DNA from: Bathymodiolus brooksi thiotrophic gill symbiont
Lineage (GTDB): Bacteria > Pseudomonadota > Gammaproteobacteria > PS1 > Pseudothioglobaceae
Direction of reading: 5' to 3'
Length of the DNA stretch: 14,198 bases
Assembly (NCBI RefSeq): GCF_903642095.1
Contig: NZ_CAHJWD020000320.1
Span: forward strand, 1 to 14,198
Shown here: piece by piece, positions 14,172 to 14,198 of the stretch
Layout: each line of letters starts with the position of its first letter
Numbering within the stretch: position 1 is the first letter of the stretch
The notes under the pieces: model-generated
Told to the model about the DNA's origin: nothing
Database searches by the model: none
What the model saw: only the letters and a program-made list of their open reading frames with translations
Program-made: the position numbers and the translations under genes

Positions 14172-14198
14172 GATGTTACCTCTTTTAATTCAAATTAG

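Larger units (their letters stand above)
13837..14198. other. Right-end region without an intact gene
   Basis: No intact coding frame is seen in these 362 bases. From left to right they hold the hairpin after tupB, a small GTGCC/GGCAC inverted repeat at 13914-13918 and 13932-13936, a G-tract terminator-like element on the minus strand, and a decayed dsrC-like gene. The stretch at about 13910-13940 is visibly richer in G and C than its surroundings. The mixture looks like a decaying spacer. Confidence 0.6.

Noticed and set aside
1..14198. CRISPR arrays, tRNA or rRNA genes, transposases and phage genes.
   Set aside because: No regular repeat-spacer pattern, cloverleaf-like sequence, rRNA-like stretch or transposase/integrase motif was seen on either strand.

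Overview
The window is AT-rich and gene-dense. It carries one functional theme: a cofactor-loaded formate dehydrogenase (FDH), its maturation factors, molybdopterin cofactor assembly, and an ABC importer of the tungstate type. The gene families look gammaproteobacterial. A remnant of a DsrC-family sulfur-carrier gene lies at the right edge. With the low GC, this suggests a sulfur-oxidising gammaproteobacterium, possibly of the SUP05/Thioglobus or bivalve-symbiont type. That placement is inferred from gene content and composition, not from a marker gene.

Layout. Bases 2-91 hold the last 29 codons of an unidentified plus-strand gene. From 9068 down to 101 a long minus-strand block reads, in transcription order: DUF3305 protein, DUF3306 protein, a four-cluster ferredoxin-like protein, a TorD-type chaperone, a 63-residue twin-arginine protein, FDH alpha (955 aa, cysteine active site), FDH beta (four [4Fe-4S] clusters), FDH gamma (membrane cytochrome b) and fdhD. 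Most gaps are tiny or overlapping; the two longer ones are about 116 and 137 bases. moeA reads away from this block on the plus strand from 9149. It converges with, and slightly overlaps, a minus-strand pair made of an ABC ATPase (tupC-like) and a mobA-mobB fusion. From 12332 the binding protein and permease genes (tupA, tupB) read on the plus strand, divergent from their presumed ATPase. The last 360 bases hold weak hairpins, a G-tract terminator-like element and the broken dsrC-like gene.

How the parts fit. TupABC would import tungstate, or molybdate at low level. MoeA inserts the metal into molybdopterin. MobA and MobB convert the cofactor to the bis-guanine-dinucleotide form. FdhD sulfurates it, the TorD-like chaperone guards the apo-enzyme, and the Tat system exports FdhAB. 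Formate electrons would then pass through FdhB to the FdhC heme b subunit and the quinone pool. The DUF3305/DUF3306/ferredoxin trio is linked to FDH loci in other proteobacteria but its biochemical role is not evident from sequence. It is the least explained part of an otherwise coherent locus.
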